Of a stretch of 41,672 bases of DNA, positions 16,224 to 24,532 are shown piece by piece. The position numbers and the translations under genes were made by a program. The notes beneath the pieces were generated by a model. It was not told the DNA's origin. It was given only the letters and a program-made list of their open reading frames with translations, and did no database searches. Origin of the DNA: an uncultured Clostridia bacterium (GTDB lineage Bacteria; Bacillota; Clostridia; Peptostreptococcales; Anaerovoracaceae); the NCBI GenBank assembly GCA_934233735.1, contig CAKQGQ010000019.1, positions 1-41,672 of the forward strand. Reading direction: 5' to 3'. Numbering within the stretch: the stretch's first letter is position 1; each line of letters starts with the position of its first letter.

Positions 16224-17641
16224 TGGCATTAGCAAAAGACTATAGTTCTGTAATGTCCAGATCCGCAGAGATCATGAAGGAATCTCTCGGCTTGGATTTT
16301 GATAAATTTGAATCCGGTTCCGTTGCATTTGACTACGAAGGTCTTATGGCAGCAACCGACTACACGATCGATCAGGTATGTGAAATCCAGTCCAGAACAG
16401 GCGTTGGCAATACTCCGCTCCTTGAACTGAGAAATATTACAGCCCTTGCAAGAAAATATGCAAAACCGGGATATGGCGCACAGATCCTCGTAAAGGACGA
16501 AGCTGCAAACCCATCCGGTTCTTTCAAGGACAGAAGAGCAGCTTGTGCGGTTGCACACGCAAAGAAGCTCGGCTATAAGGGCGTAATCGCCGCAACTTCC
16601 GGAAACTACGGCGCTGCAGTTGCTTCCCAGGCAGCTATGCAGGGCATGAAGTGCATCATCGTGCAGGAATGCTATGACTCCCACGGCGTAGGACAACCTG
16701 AAATCGTTGAAAAGGCAAGAAAGTGCGAAGCTCTCGGTGCAGAAGTTATTCAGCTTACCGTTGGACCGGAACTTTTCTATGAACATCTTTCCGTAATGGA
16801 AGACACAGGATATTTCAATGCTTCCCTGTATTCCCCATTCGGCATCGCAGGTGTTGAAACACTTGGCTACGAAATCGCTGAACAGTGCAGAGAAAAATAT
16901 GGCAAGGACCCTGCTATGGTTGTCTGCACACAGGCAGGCGGCGGCATGGTTACCGGTACTGCAAGAGGACTGCTCAAGGCAGGCGCAAAGGATACACAGG
17001 TTGTAGCAGCTTCCATCGACCTTACAGGCCTTTCCATGGCTTCTGACGATGACTTCAACAAGAAGAGCTGCACGACAGGTCACACAGGATTCGGCGTACC
17101 TCACGCAACAAACCCTGATACAGGTGATGTTCCAAGATCCGCAGCAAGACCGCTCAGATATATGGATAGATATGTTTCAACGACACAGGGCGAAGTCATG
17201 TTCATGACAGAAATGCTTGCAAACCTGGAAGGTCTGGAACGCGGACCTGCAGGAAACACAGCACTTGCAGCAGCATTTGCACTTGCACAGGAACTTCCGG
17301 AAGACGCACTCCTTGTTGTTACGGAAACCGAATACACAGGCGCAGGCAAGCACATTCAGCCGCAGCTTTCTTTCGCAAGACAGAACGGAATTGAAGTAAG
17401 ATTTGGTTCTCCGGACGAAGATGTACCGGGCAAGAATGTTATTCTTCCAAAGGATCCGGGTCTTTTCAGAGTGAAAGAACTTGACTTAGCACACATGAGA
17501 AAATCTCTGATTAAGAAATCTGCGCCGAGAGCAGCAGGAAAGCCGCTCACAGCAGAGGACATCAAGTTCCTTGCAGAGGACTGCAAAGCGGACGAAACAC
17601 TCGTAAAATCCATTCTGGACGAGCTTAGAATCGCTTACTAA
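16223..17641 (+). CDS. ortB: 2-amino-4-ketopentanoate thiolase, beta subunit (PLP-dependent)
   Basis: 472 residues of the fold-II PLP family (threonine synthase-like). The PLP lysine is K102 in NPSGSFKDRRA, followed by ATSGNYGAAVA and the glycine-rich TQAGGGMVTG phosphate-binding loop. Length and neighbour match OrtB of amino-acid-fermenting Clostridia, so threonine synthase is unlikely. It catalyses the CoA-dependent cleavage of 2-amino-4-ketopentanoate together with OrtA. It is the last gene of the GRE-ortAB operon and is followed by a strong terminator. Confidence 0.92.
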   Translation: MALAKDYSSVMSRSAEIMKESLGLDFDKFESGSVAFDYEGLMAATDYTIDQVCEIQSRTGVGNTPLLELRNITALARKYAKPGYGAQILVKDEAANPSGSFKDRRAACAVAHAKKLGYKGVIAATSGNYGAAVASQAAMQGMKCIIVQECYDSHGVGQPEIVEKARKCEALGAEVIQLTVGPELFYEHLSVMEDTGYFNASLYSPFGIAGVETLGYEIAEQCREKYGKDPAMVVCTQAGGGMVTGTARGLLKAGAKDTQVVAASIDLTGLSMASDDDFNKKSCTTGHTGFGVPHATNPDTGDVPRSAARPLRYMDRYVSTTQGEVMFMTEMLANLEGLERGPAGNTALAAAFALAQELPEDALLVVTETEYTGAGKHIQPQLSFARQNGIEVRFGSPDEDVPGKNVILPKDPGLFRVKELDLAHMRKSLIKKSAPRAAGKPLTAEDIKFLAEDCKADETLVKSILDELRIAY

Positions 17642-17702
17642 AGAATCAAAACTGCAGGAAAAGCAGTACAACAGAATATAAAAAGATGTATTGGTTATTA
17701 TG

Positions 17703-17731
17703 GGCCGCAGCGGAAACGCTGCGGCCTTTTT
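17703..17731 (+). terminator. Terminator of the GRE-ortAB operon
   Basis: GGCCGCAGC (17703-17711), GGAAAC loop, GCTGCGGCC (17718-17726), then TTTTT. A strong rho-independent terminator. Confidence 0.92.
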
Positions 17732-17858
17732 GTAGTTATCGTTACATATTTTGATTTTTTGCAAAATGTGCTATGATAACTTGATTTTTTTCGAGCAAAA
17801 AATGTATTGTTACTACGAAAGTTCGTTGTAAAAAATGTTGTGATTGACGCAAAATTCG

Positions 17859-17887
17859 TTGTATTTTTTGTAATCAGGTGATATACT
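17859..17887 (+). promoter_or_regulatory. Sigma-70 promoter of the DUF4143 ATPase gene
   Basis: TTGTAT (17859-17864), 17 nt, TATACT (17882-17887). A direct repeat TTCGTTGTA lies at 17822-17830 and 17855-17863, the second copy covering the -35 box. Confidence 0.5.
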
Positions 17888-17918
17888 ATATTTATATTAT
17901 AAGAGTGGAGGTATGTAT

Positions 17919-19232
17919 ATGTACCGGATTGCAATGGAAAAACTATTAAAATGGAAAGAAAGCAAGCACCGCAAGCCTCTAATTATAGAGGGTGCGCGGC
18001 AGGTAGGCAAAACTTGGCTAATGAAGGAATTCGGCAGGCAGGCATATGAAGATACTGTCTATATCAATTTCGATTCTAATTCCAGAATGGCAGAGCTTTT
18101 CGCATCTGACCTGGATACCGAGCGTCTGATTATGGGATTGGAAATGTACGCAGGACATAAAATCAATCCTGATAATTCCCTGTTGATTTTTGATGAAGTG
18201 CAGGAAGTACCGAGAGCGCTCACATCGCTTAAATATTTTTGTGAAAATGCCCCACAGTATCATATTGTGTGTGCAGGCTCTCTGCTTGGAATTGCCCTGC
18301 ATCAAGGAACCTCTTTTCCTGTCGGGAAGGTGGATTTTTTAAAGCTTTACCCGCTATCCTTCAAAGAGTTTTTAATGGCTGACGGGAAGGAGCGTTTTGC
18401 GGAGCTTCTTGATAAGCAGAATTTTCAGATGATTACAAGCTTTAAGCAGACCTATATCGATGCTCTAAAGCAATATTGTTTCGTTGGCGGAATGCCCGAA
18501 GCCATGCAGAGCTTCGTCGAAAACAAAGACTTTAACGAAGTGCGCAAAATACAAAATCGCATCCTTGAGGCCTATGTGCAGGACTTTTCGAAACATGCAC
18601 CGAATGAAATTGTACCGAGAATCCGAATGCTCTGGAAGAGCATTCCTTCCCAGCTTGCGAAAGAGAACAAAAAGTTCATCTATGGTCTCGTTCGAGAAGG
18701 CGCCCGCGCGAAGGATTATGAAATTGCGCTTATGTGGCTCAGCGACTGCGGCCTCGTTCATAAAATCGGTCGTGTAAATAAAGCAGGGATTCCGTTAAGG
18801 GCATACGAAGACTTAAAGGCATTTAAGCTTTTTATCGTTGATGTCGGACTTCTTGGCTGCATGGCAGGGCTTCAGCCGAGTACTTTGCTTGACGGCAATG
18901 CTCTTTTTGTTGAATTTAAAGGAGCACTGACCGAGCAATATGTCTGCCAGCAGTTAAAAACTGTCGAAAATTTAGATGTTTATTATTATACGAATGACAG
19001 AAGTTCCTGTGAAATTGATTTTATCGTTGATACGGGTGAGCAGATTATTCCCGTTGAGGTGAAGGCAGAAGTAAATCTCAGAGCAAAAAGCCTGAAAAGC
19101 TATCATGAAAAATTTAAGCCTAAGATTTCCGTTCGTGCGTCCATGGCGGATTATAAAGAGGAAGAGTGGATTATGAATCTTCCATTATATATGATAGACC
19201 AAATTAAAAATATAGTTAAAAACAAATGTTAA
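17919..19232 (+). CDS. AAA+ ATPase with DUF4143 domain
   Basis: 437 residues from ATG 17919 (GGAGG 7 nt upstream; the ATG at 17913 is too close to it). The N-terminal AAA_14 domain has IIEGARQVGKTWL (Walker A) and SLLIFDEVQEVP (Walker B). The C-terminal DUF4143 domain has the PD-(D/E)xK-like end SSCEIDFIVDTGEQIIPVEVKA (D/E/K positions present). Such proteins are common in anaerobes, often variable between strains, and of unknown role; links with DNA or toxin-antitoxin biology have been suggested. It has its own promoter and terminator and looks unrelated to the flanking metabolic modules. Confidence 0.88.
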   Translation: MYRIAMEKLLKWKESKHRKPLIIEGARQVGKTWLMKEFGRQAYEDTVYINFDSNSRMAELFASDLDTERLIMGLEMYAGHKINPDNSLLIFDEVQEVPRALTSLKYFCENAPQYHIVCAGSLLGIALHQGTSFPVGKVDFLKLYPLSFKEFLMADGKERFAELLDKQNFQMITSFKQTYIDALKQYCFVGGMPEAMQSFVENKDFNEVRKIQNRILEAYVQDFSKHAPNEIVPRIRMLWKSIPSQLAKENKKFIYGLVREGARAKDYEIALMWLSDCGLVHKIGRVNKAGIPLRAYEDLKAFKLFIVDVGLLGCMAGLQPSTLLDGNALFVEFKGALTEQYVCQQLKTVENLDVYYYTNDRSSCEIDFIVDTGEQIIPVEVKAEVNLRAKSLKSYHEKFKPKISVRASMADYKEEEWIMNLPLYMIDQIKNIVKNKC

Positions 19233-19240
19233 AGATTAAA

Positions 19241-19300
19241 AAAGAGCAGCCATTACGCATGGAGCATTAAAATGTATTCATGCGCAGGAACTGCTCTTTT
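19241..19300 (+). terminator. Branched hairpin terminator after the ATPase gene
   Basis: AAAGAGCAG (19241-19249) pairs with CTGCTCTTT (19291-19299). The loop holds a second stem, CGCATG (19256-19261) with CATGCG (19279-19284). The T run is short (CTTTTA). Confidence 0.6.
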
Positions 19301-19344
19301 ATCGTTATTATAACAAAACTGGAAGAAAAAAATGCAAAGAATTA

Positions 19345-19394
19345 TTGTCAGACAACGAAATAAAGTTGACAACCGCTCTGAAATCGTTTATAAT
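19345..19394 (+). promoter_or_regulatory. Promoter and FadR-type operator of the GlmL/mutase operon
   Basis: The operator TTGTCAGACAA is at 19345-19355. Then come a 10-nt gap, -35 TTGACA (19366-19371, inside GTTGACAAC), a 17-nt spacer and TATAAT (19389-19394). This is a consensus sigma-70 promoter starting near 19401. The operator is centred near -51, exactly as at the small RNA promoter (6247-6296). Confidence 0.75.
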
Positions 19395-19419
19395 TAAACA
19401 AAGTCGGAGGCGAGGACAT

Positions 19420-20805
19420 ATGAAGTACGCAATTGCAATAGATTTTGGAAGTACATTTACGAAGCTGGTCATTATCGACATGGAAGAAAAAAGGGTCATT
19501 CATAGTGATAAGGTACCGTCGACGGTAGGAAGTGACGCAGCTGTTGGCATGAATCAATGCTTCGATATAGCGAAAGAAAAAATCGGGACAGATGAGTTTG
19601 ACAAGGCAATGAAGCTTGCATCTTCAAGCGCGGCAGGTGGTCTGCGCATGGCGGTAATCGGACTGACGAAATCGCTGAGCCTGATGGCGGGCGAGGCAGC
19701 GGCACTCAGTGCGGGCGCGAAGGTTGTCGCTAATTATATGGGAAACCTTACAGAAGAAAATATACGCGAGCTGGAAAACAGCAGCGCAGAAATTCTTTTG
19801 TTCGGCGGCGGATATGAACACGGCAATCAAACAATGGTTTTACATAATGCAAAGATGATAGCAGAGTCCACTCTGCGGATTCCGATTATCTACTGCGGCA
19901 ATTCCGATGTCGCTTCGGACATCCGGAGAATGATGCTGAGCCGAAAGAAGCAGTGCTTTATCGTTGAGAATATGATTCCGAAGCTCGGTGAAATGAATGT
20001 CGAGCCGGTGCAGGAAGTCATCCGAAATCTTTTCCTGCAGCGAATTACGGACATGAAGGGTTTTGATCAGGTAAAAAAAGCATTTGACAATGACTTTACA
20101 CCGACCCCGAAAGCGGTGCTGGATGCCGGGGAACTTCTCAGCAAAGGCACGGAAAGAGAGAGCGGACTCGGGCAGCTCATGATTATCGACATCGGTGGAG
20201 CAACGACAGATGTTTATTCCATGAACAGCAATAAGAGTTATTTGGGCGCGAAGCTGACGGGACTGGAAGAACCTTACGAAAAAAGAACGGTGGAAGGTGA
20301 CCTTGGTATGCGAGAGTCATCAGGGAGCGTGATTACTGAAAAATATCTGTCGGAGGCAGAAGAAAAAAGCGGTATGAACGCAGACAAAATAAAACAGTCG
20401 ATAGAACATAGAATGAAAGAACATGATTTTTTGCCGAATACGGATGCAGAGCAGAAGCTGGATAACTGCATTGCGGCGATTGCCATCAGACAGGCGGCGC
20501 GCAGACATGCAGGCTATGTGAGAAAGTCCTATACCGCAGGCTGCAATCTGTTCCAAATCGGCAAAAACTTGACAGAGATAACAACTATAATCGGTACAGG
20601 CGGAATTTTGGTTTTTAATAAGGATGCCGCAGCATTGCTGAAAGAAGTCGAAAAAAAGGATACGGATGAAAATATCTTGATACCGGAAAAGGTAAGCCCG
20701 TATCTGGACACGGAATATGTGCTTTTCGCAGCAGGGCTTTTGCGGGAAAAAGATGAAGAAACAGCACTTTCTATTATGAAGAACAGCCTGAAGCGCTGCG
20801 AATAA
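19420..20805 (+). CDS. GlmL/MutL-like ASKHA-fold protein, probable B12-mutase maintenance protein
   Basis: 461 residues from ATG 19420 (GGAGG at 19406-19410). A longer frame begins with a TTG inside the operator and was rejected. It has the ASKHA nucleotide-binding motifs IDFGSTFTK (phosphate 1), MIIDIGGATTD (phosphate 2) and a late IGTGGIL, as in the MutL/GlmL family encoded next to adenosylcobalamin-dependent glutamate mutase. Such proteins are thought to reactivate or protect the mutase, by analogy with diol dehydratase reactivases, although this is not proven for the family. The stop lies 10 nt before the mutase start, so the two are one operon. Confidence 0.85.
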   Translation: MKYAIAIDFGSTFTKLVIIDMEEKRVIHSDKVPSTVGSDAAVGMNQCFDIAKEKIGTDEFDKAMKLASSSAAGGLRMAVIGLTKSLSLMAGEAAALSAGAKVVANYMGNLTEENIRELENSSAEILLFGGGYEHGNQTMVLHNAKMIAESTLRIPIIYCGNSDVASDIRRMMLSRKKQCFIVENMIPKLGEMNVEPVQEVIRNLFLQRITDMKGFDQVKKAFDNDFTPTPKAVLDAGELLSKGTERESGLGQLMIIDIGGATTDVYSMNSNKSYLGAKLTGLEEPYEKRTVEGDLGMRESSGSVITEKYLSEAEEKSGMNADKIKQSIEHRMKEHDFLPNTDAEQKLDNCIAAIAIRQAARRHAGYVRKSYTAGCNLFQIGKNLTEITTIIGTGGILVFNKDAAALLKEVEKKDTDENILIPEKVSPYLDTEYVLFAAGLLREKDEETALSIMKNSLKRCE

Positions 20806-20815
20806 GGAGGATGAA

Positions 20816-22585
20816 ATGGAACTGAATTTTAACTGGAAATTTGATATTAAGAATCTGCAGGATATTGCCTCAATGAAAGCGGATATGGAAAAAGCTTCCG
20901 AGGGCCTTAAAATCGGATGCACGAAATTCATGGAAGCAAACGGCGTTTCCTCTGAACGCGAGTACAAAGAACGCATGATGAAAGAAGGCGTTGTCATGAA
21001 GCATTCTGCAATCGGCTACAATACCTGGGAAAATACAGAGGACGCAGTCAGAACCGTGTTTAATACACTCAAGGACAGTGGCTCATACATCACTCGTTAC
21101 GGTGTCTGTATGGACTGGGTTATGGGCGTGCCGGAAGAATACCGCGGCAGAATGCAGCCGGGCTCCGGAGCAATTTTAAAAAATGAAGAGGAATGGATGG
21201 CAATCGGTCAGATTGAAGCAGTTCAGCCACATCTGGGCGACCACATGATCGGCTCCCTGAATTCTCTTCAAAATGTAATTCACGGGCTCAAGGCAGGCGT
21301 TACGACAATCGGAAACTTCTCGCATTACTATACATATGAATATCCGGGTTTCGACATGGATGAATACCGTACCAACGATATGTGTAAAGGACTTTTACTG
21401 ATGGCAAAGCTCCGCGATCAAGGTACAATCGTACATTCTAATTTAGATGACGGTTTCGGAGCGCAGTTCCAGGACATGGCAAACCTTGTCGGCTATGCGA
21501 AGCTGGAAAGATATATCACAGAAGAGCTTTTGGGCGCGAGAATGGGTCACTGCTTCGGAAATTTGTTCAACGACCCGATGGTAAGAATCATCTTCAATGT
21601 AGCTATGAGCAAAATCAATACTTACCATACTCCGGGCTCGATGATATACGGAAATACAATTGACTTCGGCTACAATATGCCGAGAAACTACGCAAACCTG
21701 ACATCCTATGCGATGGCAGACGCAATCGGACAGCTTCTCTGCCCGACAGGACATGCGATTACGCCGATTCCGATTACGGAAGCAATTCGAATTCCGAATG
21801 TGGAAGAAATTATTGAAGCGCACAATACGGTTGACATGGCAATCGAGCAGGCGCACTACTATAAAGATTTCATTGATTATGCTCAGGTGGAAGCGGAAGC
21901 AGAACTTTTGGTTGCGTGCGGCAATGTATTCTTTGAAAGAGTTCTTAACGCGCTCGACGATCATCATATCGACATCAACCATCCGGGCGAAATGCTTGCA
22001 GCTCTGAAGGCAATCGGACCGGCGCAGCTCGAAACCAATTTCGGATCCGGTGAGCGCAAGGAAGGCGCGATGAGAGGCAGAGTTCCGGTAAGATCAACTT
22101 CTATCGTTAAGGAAATCGGCAAGCAGCAGAATTTCATCATCGGAGAAATCAAGGATCTCGACAAGAAGCCGCTGAAGGGCGTAAACTTAATTGTTGCTGC
22201 AACCGATGTACATGAATTCGGAAAGGAAATCTGCAAGAACCTCATGGTCGAAGCAGGAGCGAATGTCTTCGATTTAGGAACGACGGTTTCCGTTGATGAA
22301 GTTGCGGACGCGTTAATTGAAACCGAAAGCAAGGCGATTTTAATCAGTACGTTCAACGGCATGGCATACAGCTTCGGCAAGGCAATGACGGACAAGCTGA
22401 AAGAAGTCGGCGTGCAGGTACCGTTTATCATGGGTGGCAGACTGAACGAACCGATGGACGGAAACGACGTTCCGGTGGATGTTTCTGGAAAACTCAGTGA
22501 ACTGGGAATTAACACAGACAATGATATGCAGAAGATTGTTGACTACTTGAAAGATGTGCTTAATCTCGGCAAAAATGGAAAATAA
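20816..22585 (+). CDS. Single-chain adenosylcobalamin-dependent mutase of unknown substrate
   Basis: 589 residues. The N-terminal about 440 residues look like the catalytic barrel of a carbon-skeleton mutase (for example DHMIGSLNSLQNVIHGLKAG and NLDDGFGAQFQDMANLVGYA). Residues about 455-589 form a B12-binding domain with DVHEFG (D464, axial H466, G469), ISTFNG at the SxL position and IMGGRLNE. Base-off/His-on cobalamin binding is therefore expected. Glutamate mutase has separate S and E chains, whereas here both parts are in one chain, as in 2-methyleneglutarate mutase, whose length is similar. No methylitaconate or nicotinate genes are nearby, so that substrate is not supported. Control by the same operator as proC points to amino-acid catabolism. 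Confidence 0.8.
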   Translation: MELNFNWKFDIKNLQDIASMKADMEKASEGLKIGCTKFMEANGVSSEREYKERMMKEGVVMKHSAIGYNTWENTEDAVRTVFNTLKDSGSYITRYGVCMDWVMGVPEEYRGRMQPGSGAILKNEEEWMAIGQIEAVQPHLGDHMIGSLNSLQNVIHGLKAGVTTIGNFSHYYTYEYPGFDMDEYRTNDMCKGLLLMAKLRDQGTIVHSNLDDGFGAQFQDMANLVGYAKLERYITEELLGARMGHCFGNLFNDPMVRIIFNVAMSKINTYHTPGSMIYGNTIDFGYNMPRNYANLTSYAMADAIGQLLCPTGHAITPIPITEAIRIPNVEEIIEAHNTVDMAIEQAHYYKDFIDYAQVEAEAELLVACGNVFFERVLNALDDHHIDINHPGEMLAALKAIGPAQLETNFGSGERKEGAMRGRVPVRSTSIVKEIGKQQNFIIGEIKDLDKKPLKGVNLIVAATDVHEFGKEICKNLMVEAGANVFDLGTTVSVDEVADALIETESKAILISTFNGMAYSFGKAMTDKLKEVGVQVPFIMGGRLNEPMDGNDVPVDVSGKLSELGINTDNDMQKIVDYLKDVLNLGKNGK

Positions 22586-22588
22586 TCC

Positions 22589-22635
22589 TTTTCATACGAT
22601 ATAAATTATGATATAATAATTCATATGTATGACAA
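22589..22635 (+). promoter_or_regulatory. Promoter and imperfect FadR-type operator of gntR
   Basis: A weak -35 TTTTCA (22589-22594), 17 nt, TATAAT (22612-22617). ATGTATGACAA (22625-22635) differs slightly from the TTGTC(A/T)GACAA sites and lies over the transcription start, which suggests autorepression. Confidence 0.5.
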
Positions 22636-22658
22636 CGAAGAAAAAAGGACGGAAATAA

Positions 22659-23393
22659 ATGGAAAATAATGAACTACTCAGCAGTCTTGCGGTTGAGCAT
22701 ATTAAAACACAGTCAGATTTTTTAGCAGATAAAATTAAAGCAATGATTGTCAGCGATGAGCTTCAGGACGGATTTACCTTTCCGAACGAAGCTGAATTCT
22801 GCAAAATCTTGAATGTCAGCAGAAGCACTTTAAGAGAAGCCTACAAGATCCTTGACACACAAGGGTTTATTCGCAGAACTAAGCGAGGAACTTATATCCG
22901 CAGCAGAGAGGAAATCGCCGAAGAAGGTAATTTCAGTGCAAGCCTTGAACTGAGCAATTACAAGGAAATGTGCGAGTTTGTCTGTGCGCTGGAGCCGGAA
23001 GCGGTTTGTCTTGCTGCGCAGAAAATCAAAGATGAAGAACTGGAAGAATTATATAAAGCAATGATTGCAGTCGAAGAATGTGGAAACGATTTCAAACCGA
23101 TGATGAAGAAGAATCGGGAATTCCACGAAATGATTCGCAAGATTGCGGACAATACGCTGATTATGAGCGCGCTCTCTGCTTATTACGACAGCTTTTCGCA
23201 GCAAATCGTTGAGAATATTTATTCGCAGAATGACACTGTTGAAAACTTAGCGAAGTTCCTTGAAGGCTCCTTGAAGGAACACAGAGAACTCTATGAAGCT
23301 TTAAAGGCGCACGACGGTGAGAGAGCAAGAGCAATCGAATTGAAACATTTGCTTGCCGACCTTGCAAAGAGAGAAGAGTATATGAAAAAATAA
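22659..23393 (+). CDS. GntR-family transcriptional regulator, FadR subfamily
   Basis: 244 residues. The N-terminal winged HTH (about residues 20-90) has the GntR signature: FPNEAEFCKILNVSRSTLRE, then LDTQGFIRRTKRGTYI. The C-terminal all-helical FCD-type ligand domain (about 100-235) has the expected E/H-rich helices (CALEPEAVCLAA, NREFHEMIRKIA, LKEHRELYEAL), including likely metal-binding His. FadR-subfamily proteins bind short palindromes of the type found at 6286, 19345, 22625, 28827, 28849 and 28929, so this is the best candidate for that circuit. The inducer is unknown; acidic metabolites are common for the family. It lies 73 nt after the mutase with its own promoter. Confidence 0.88.
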   Translation: MENNELLSSLAVEHIKTQSDFLADKIKAMIVSDELQDGFTFPNEAEFCKILNVSRSTLREAYKILDTQGFIRRTKRGTYIRSREEIAEEGNFSASLELSNYKEMCEFVCALEPEAVCLAAQKIKDEELEELYKAMIAVEECGNDFKPMMKKNREFHEMIRKIADNTLIMSALSAYYDSFSQQIVENIYSQNDTVENLAKFLEGSLKEHRELYEALKAHDGERARAIELKHLLADLAKREEYMKK

Positions 23394-23408
23394 TAACAGA
23401 ATTAAGAA

Positions 23409-23443
23409 AACCTGCAGCCGTAAATGGAAACTGCAGGTTTTTT
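23409..23443. terminator. Bidirectional terminator between gntR and the AraC gene
   Basis: AACCTGCAG (23409-23417) and CTGCAGGTT (23431-23439), followed by T on the plus strand (TTTTTT to 23443) and by TTTTCTT on the minus strand. Confidence 0.8.
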
Positions 23444-23449
23444 GCATGC

Positions 23450-24337
23450 TTATTTTTCTGTTTCCGGTCCGAAATAGTAGTTAGTTCCCTGCGATGAAGA
23501 AACCGAAAGGTATTTTCCCGGCGGGACGCCGACCGTATTATGAAAGGTGCGGATAAAATGACTGAGGTCGTTAAAGCCTGAACGGTAGCAGGCGTCCGTA
23601 ACGGGAATCCCCTGCAAAAGCAGGTATTTGGCCTCCGCAATCCGCCTTGTGACGATGTATTTATTGATTGTGGTACCCGTTTTCGCCTTGAAGACCTTGC
23701 AAAGGTGGAATTTGCTCATACCAATTTCTCCGGCAAGCGCATCTAAGTTCAATTCCTCGGTGATATGCGCACTGATGTATTCCAAAAGGTGGGCAATTGG
23801 GTCTGTTGCGGTCTGGGGGAGTGCGGTGGCAGGAAGAACAAAGCTTTCACGGTAAAAGCGTGCGGTCAGTGCAAGCAGCTCGACGAAAACCAGCCTGCGC
23901 AGAACATCATTTGCGAATTCATCACTAAGCAGGCTTTCGTAGCGGTCTATCAATTCCATGAATTCATCAAGCTGCTCTGCAGAAAGGCTGATTTTGTTGG
24001 AAAAACCGTCGGGACGGCGGTAAACATAGTGAAGCAGATCCGACTCCTGCGTGCAGAAGGGCTGCAGAAATTCATGGTGAAACGAGAGCACATAGCGCTC
24101 GTACTTTTCTTTCGGCTCTGCAATCGTGCGGTGCACTTCGAGCTGATTGTTCACAAACAGATCTCTGGGGTGCATATCGTAAATTTTGTCATCTATAATA
24201 AAGTTTTTACCTCCACGAACGCTTAGAAAAATTTCGATGTGGTCGTGGCAGTGGAATTCCATAGAGAAATTACCATCATCGATTAAATGTTGAAATTCAA
24301 ACTCATTTTTTAAGTCTTCCCTTATATAATCACGCAT
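23450..24337 (-). CDS. AraC-family transcriptional regulator with cupin sensor
   Basis: 295 residues from ATG 24337, chosen for GGGAGGAA 4-5 nt upstream over the longer frame from 24361. An N-terminal cupin-like domain (EFHCHDHIEIFLSVRGGKNF, residues about 24-43) binds the effector. Two HTH motifs form the C-terminal DNA-binding domain (about 190-290: LDALAGEIGMSKFHLCKVFK and VTDACYRSGFNDLSHFIRTF). The gene is divergent from the third GRE gene, whose promoter lacks a -35 box, which fits activation by this protein. The effector is probably the GRE substrate or a related compound. Confidence 0.9.
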   Translation of the reverse strand: MRDYIREDLKNEFEFQHLIDDGNFSMEFHCHDHIEIFLSVRGGKNFIIDDKIYDMHPRDLFVNNQLEVHRTIAEPKEKYERYVLSFHHEFLQPFCTQESDLLHYVYRRPDGFSNKISLSAEQLDEFMELIDRYESLLSDEFANDVLRRLVFVELLALTARFYRESFVLPATALPQTATDPIAHLLEYISAHITEELNLDALAGEIGMSKFHLCKVFKAKTGTTINKYIVTRRIAEAKYLLLQGIPVTDACYRSGFNDLSHFIRTFHNTVGVPPGKYLSVSSSQGTNYYFGPETEK

Positions 24338-24383
24338 AAAATTCCTCCCTCTAAGCGACACTCCATTTCCCTTTCATAGTTAT

Positions 24384-24412
24384 AGAATAGCACAATATTT
24401 GCAAAGTGTAAA
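24384..24412 (-). promoter_or_regulatory. Promoter of the AraC gene
   Basis: Minus strand TTTACA (24412-24407), 17 nt, TATTCT (24389-24384). Confidence 0.5.
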
Positions 24413-24414
24413 CT

Positions 24415-24453
24415 AAGATTCCGCAAGTTTTAAAGATTGGAATCTGCTATATT
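24415..24453 (+). promoter_or_regulatory. Control region of the third GRE gene
   Basis: A -10-like TATATT (24448-24453) has no recognisable -35. Upstream, GATTCC (24417-24422) and GGAATC (24439-24444) form an inverted repeat and AAGATT is repeated (24415-24420, 24433-24438). This is a candidate AraC binding area. Confidence 0.35.
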
Positions 24454-24504
24454 ATTAACAAAGAAAACCAAAATTAAAAAGAAGATTACGCCTTATAATT
24501 TCTT

Positions 24505-24519
24505 TCCCCGATAAGGGGA
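24505..24519 (+). other. Small hairpin just before the GRE ribosome site
   Basis: TCCCC (24505-24509) and GGGGA (24515-24519) around a 5-nt loop, ending directly before the ribosome site AAAGGAG (24521-24527). It could affect translation or message stability. Confidence 0.35.
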
Positions 24520-24532
24520 GAAAGGAGACAAA

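Noticed and set aside
16223..17641. Threonine synthase
   Set aside because: The fold is related, but the coupled OrtA gene, length and context fit the thiolase beta subunit.
19345..19419. Longer GlmL-like start at a TTG
   Set aside because: The TTG lies inside the operator and upstream of the -35 and -10 boxes. ATG 19420 has a good ribosome site.
20816..22585. D-ornithine 4,5-aminomutase large subunit (as part of an ornithine-OrtAB pathway)
   Set aside because: No small OraS subunit and no PLP-binding pattern were found, and the protein is shorter. It lies in a separate, differently regulated unit from ortAB.
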